NCBI GenBank assembly: GCA_003151665.1
Contig: PLYD01000122.1
Location: forward strand, 28,385-50,364
Reading direction: 5' to 3'
Source: Candidatus Dormiibacterota bacterium
GTDB taxonomy: Bacteria > Chloroflexota > Dormibacteria > Dormibacterales > Dormibacteraceae
Length of the DNA stretch: 21,980 nt
Shown one piece after another: positions 21,124 through 21,980 of this stretch; position 1 is the first letter of the stretch; every line of letters begins with the position of its first letter. The position numbers were made by a program, and so were the translations under genes. The notes beneath the pieces are model-generated. The model saw nothing but the letters and a program-made list of their open reading frames with translations. It had not been told where the DNA came from and made no database searches.

Positions 21124-21529
21124 CAAGACACCTTCGTTAAAGGCTGGCGGCTCACCGCCCCTTATCCGGCTCGACTACCTGTACGTGCCAAGCTCGGACG
21201 TCGCCAAAGACCTCGAGTGAGGCGAGCTCGGCTTCGCGGTCGAGGGCATGGGGGCGCGGGTGGCGATGGTCCGCTTGACCCAGGGCCCACCACACATCCT
21301 GCTGACCGACCACCTCGACGGCGATCGACCGATCCTGATCTACCGAGTCGACAATCTGGATTCGGCGCTCGCGCACCTGAAGTCGTGTGGCTGGAAGAAG
21401 GCGCAGACGCTTGAGATCCCGATGGGTCCCTGCTGCTCCTTCACCACAGCGGCCGGCCACCGGATCGCCGTTTACGACCTCAGCCGCCCCCAGGTTGCCA
21501 ATCACTTCCTGGGCCGTCGGGATCTCTGA
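21104..21529 (+). pseudogene. VOC/glyoxalase-fold protein interrupted by in-frame TGA
   Basis: From ATG at 21104, overlapping the previous gene by 20 bases, the frame reads through LIRLDYLYVPSSDVAKDLE and then hits TGA at 21218. The same frame continues GELGFAVEGMGARVAMVRL and on to RQVANHF-like C-terminal sequence, ending at 21529. VOC proteins normally have a W-Y-x-x-x-LGF element exactly here. The observed bases equal an ancestral TGG-TAC-CGA-GGC with six bases removed, giving TGA-GGC. A protein started at ATG 21248 would have 93 residues and would lack the first beta-alpha unit, so it is unlikely to fold normally. Possible explanations are a recent mutation or an assembly error. Metal ligands cannot be assigned with confidence. 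Function is unknown. Confidence 0.7.
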
Positions 21530-21565
21530 CTCACCGGACGCTGCTTTAATAACCGGGAGAGTGCA

Positions 21566-21793
21566 ATGAAGGCATACATGTTCATCAACGCTTTGCACGG
21601 ACAGTCGCTGAACGTGACGACGACGATCAGGGGCGTTCCGGGCGTTAACGCGGCGGACGCGATTACAGGCGACTACGACGTCGTGGCGACAATCGACGCC
21701 CGGGACCTGGCCGAGCTTAGAGACATCCTGGCGGGCGTCCAGGCGGTCGTCGGGGTCATCAAGACGACGACCTGCATGGTGCTCGCCGACTGA
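21566..21793 (+). CDS. Stand-alone Lrp/AsnC ligand-binding (RAM) domain protein
   Basis: A 75-residue protein with GGGAGA five bases before the ATG. The sequence MKAYMFINALHG, then VPGVNAADAITGDYDVVATI, then LRDILAGVQAVVGVIKTTTC is a complete beta-alpha-beta-beta-alpha-beta ACT-like domain of the Lrp/AsnC family. There is no helix-turn-helix, so it cannot bind DNA alone. Such stand-alone domains form oligomers and bind amino acids or small effectors, and some are thought to modulate full-length Lrp proteins. It follows the interrupted VOC gene by 36 bases. A small stem, AGGCG/CGCCT at 21794-21807, follows the stop. Confidence 0.85.
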   Translation: MKAYMFINALHGQSLNVTTTIRGVPGVNAADAITGDYDVVATIDARDLAELRDILAGVQAVVGVIKTTTCMVLAD

Positions 21794-21862
21794 AGGCGGG
21801 CACGCCTCTTGTGAGTGAGCGACTGGACAAAAGGTAGCCACTCCAGGCACCATAAGCGGACG

Positions 21863-21904
21863 ATGAGCTCGGATCCACGATCCGGCCAGCTGCTCCTTAC
21901 GTAG
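21863..21904 (+). CDS. Possible 13-residue leader reading frame
   Basis: ATG opens a 13-codon frame (MSSDPRSGQLLLT) with stop TAG at 21902-21904, immediately before a strong hairpin at 21905. CATAAG at 21851-21856 lies six bases upstream of the ATG, the same spacing as other apparent leaderless starts here, but no -35 is visible. A small stem (CGGATC/GATCCG, 21870-21884) lies inside the frame. The position next to tandem hairpins suggests a regulatory leader for a gene beyond the window. This is a weak call. Confidence 0.3.
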   Translation: MSSDPRSGQLLLT

Positions 21905-21929
21905 GCGAGCGCCCCCGGCGGGTGCTCGC
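21905..21929 (+). terminator. Strong stem-loop (first of tandem pair)
   Basis: GCGAGC pairs with GCTCGC, extended by one G-U and CCC/GGG, around a five-base loop (CCGGC). No T-run follows directly. It begins at the base after the stop codon of the short frame at 21863. It could be a terminator, an anti-terminator partner or an mRNA leader structure. Confidence 0.5.
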
Positions 21930-21930
21930 G

Positions 21931-21963
21931 AGACCTCCTGCGTCTAGTCGACCCAGGAGGTCT
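21931..21963 (+). promoter_or_regulatory. Perfect 10-bp stem-loop holding a Shine-Dalgarno sequence
   Basis: AGACCTCCTG (21931-21940) pairs perfectly with CAGGAGGTCT (21954-21963) around a 13-base loop, followed by TTCATTT. The 5' arm contains ACCTCCT, the sequence of the 16S rRNA tail, and the 3' arm contains AGGAGGT, a full Shine-Dalgarno site. It may be an intrinsic terminator or a translation-blocking hairpin for a start beyond 21980. The downstream gene is not in view. Confidence 0.5.
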
Positions 21964-21980
21964 TTCATTTCTCCCAGATC

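Noticed and set aside
21218..21220. TGA in the VOC gene read as selenocysteine or as tryptophan by an altered code
   Set aside because: The family has Trp, not Cys, at this place, and many intact genes in the window end in TGA, so TGA is a stop here. No clear downstream selenocysteine hairpin was seen, and the adjacent two codons are also missing.
21794..21870. Possible tRNA or small structured RNA gene after the Lrp-like gene
   Set aside because: No T-loop sequence, no acceptor stem pairing and no CCA end could be found; only short stems are present.
1..21980. CRISPR arrays, insertion sequences, attachment sites
   Set aside because: No regularly spaced direct repeats, transposase genes or terminal inverted repeats were seen.

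Overview
The window is GC-rich and gene-dense. Genes are packed into tight runs, often with ATGA, GTGA or TGATG stop/start overlaps. Several starts appear leaderless, with a -10-like hexamer 6 to 8 nt before the start codon. A mycobacterial-type beta-carbonic anhydrase sits behind an actinobacterial-style short leader peptide. This suggests a soil-type member of Actinomycetota, Chloroflexota or Dormibacterota; the sequence alone does not settle which. No rRNA, tRNA, CRISPR array, insertion sequence or phage gene was seen.

Layout. 1-566 (minus): N-terminal part of an MFS transporter running off the window. 610-5328 (plus): operon of a DAO-type flavoprotein, a GSAM-like class III aminotransferase and an NDP-forming acyl-CoA synthetase. 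13425 down to 5334 (minus): seven-gene operon starting with a Tat-type lipoprotein and a complete PotDBCA-like ABC importer, followed by a second NDP-forming acyl-CoA synthetase, an enoyl-CoA hydratase and an acyl-CoA dehydrogenase. 13619-19731 (plus, divergent from the importer): COG1233-type FAD oxidoreductase, Rieske oxygenase alpha subunit, small cupin, DmdA-like GcvT-family methyltransferase, second GcvT-family protein and Nudix hydrolase. 19732-21980: a leader-peptide and hairpin region, a carbonic anhydrase that appears to start at ATT, a terminator, a permuted papain-fold protein, a VOC gene interrupted by TGA, a stand-alone Lrp/AsnC ligand-binding domain, and a tandem hairpin array at the window edge.

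How the genes may work together (inference). The importer, Rieske oxygenase, two folate-type C1-transfer proteins and two flavoprotein oxidases or dehydrogenases fit uptake and stepwise demethylation of a methylated amine or onium compound. The aminotransferase, two CoA ligases, acyl-CoA dehydrogenase and crotonase fit conversion of the remaining carbon skeleton through CoA thioesters. The substrate is unknown. The overall logic resembles DMSP demethylation (DmdABCD) or betaine/carnitine demethylation, but it is not identical to any pathway I can name.

The most striking signals are the leader peptide with alternative hairpins ahead of the carbonic anhydrase, its ATT start, the demethylation-type locus, and the small reading frame with tandem stem-loops at the end of the window.
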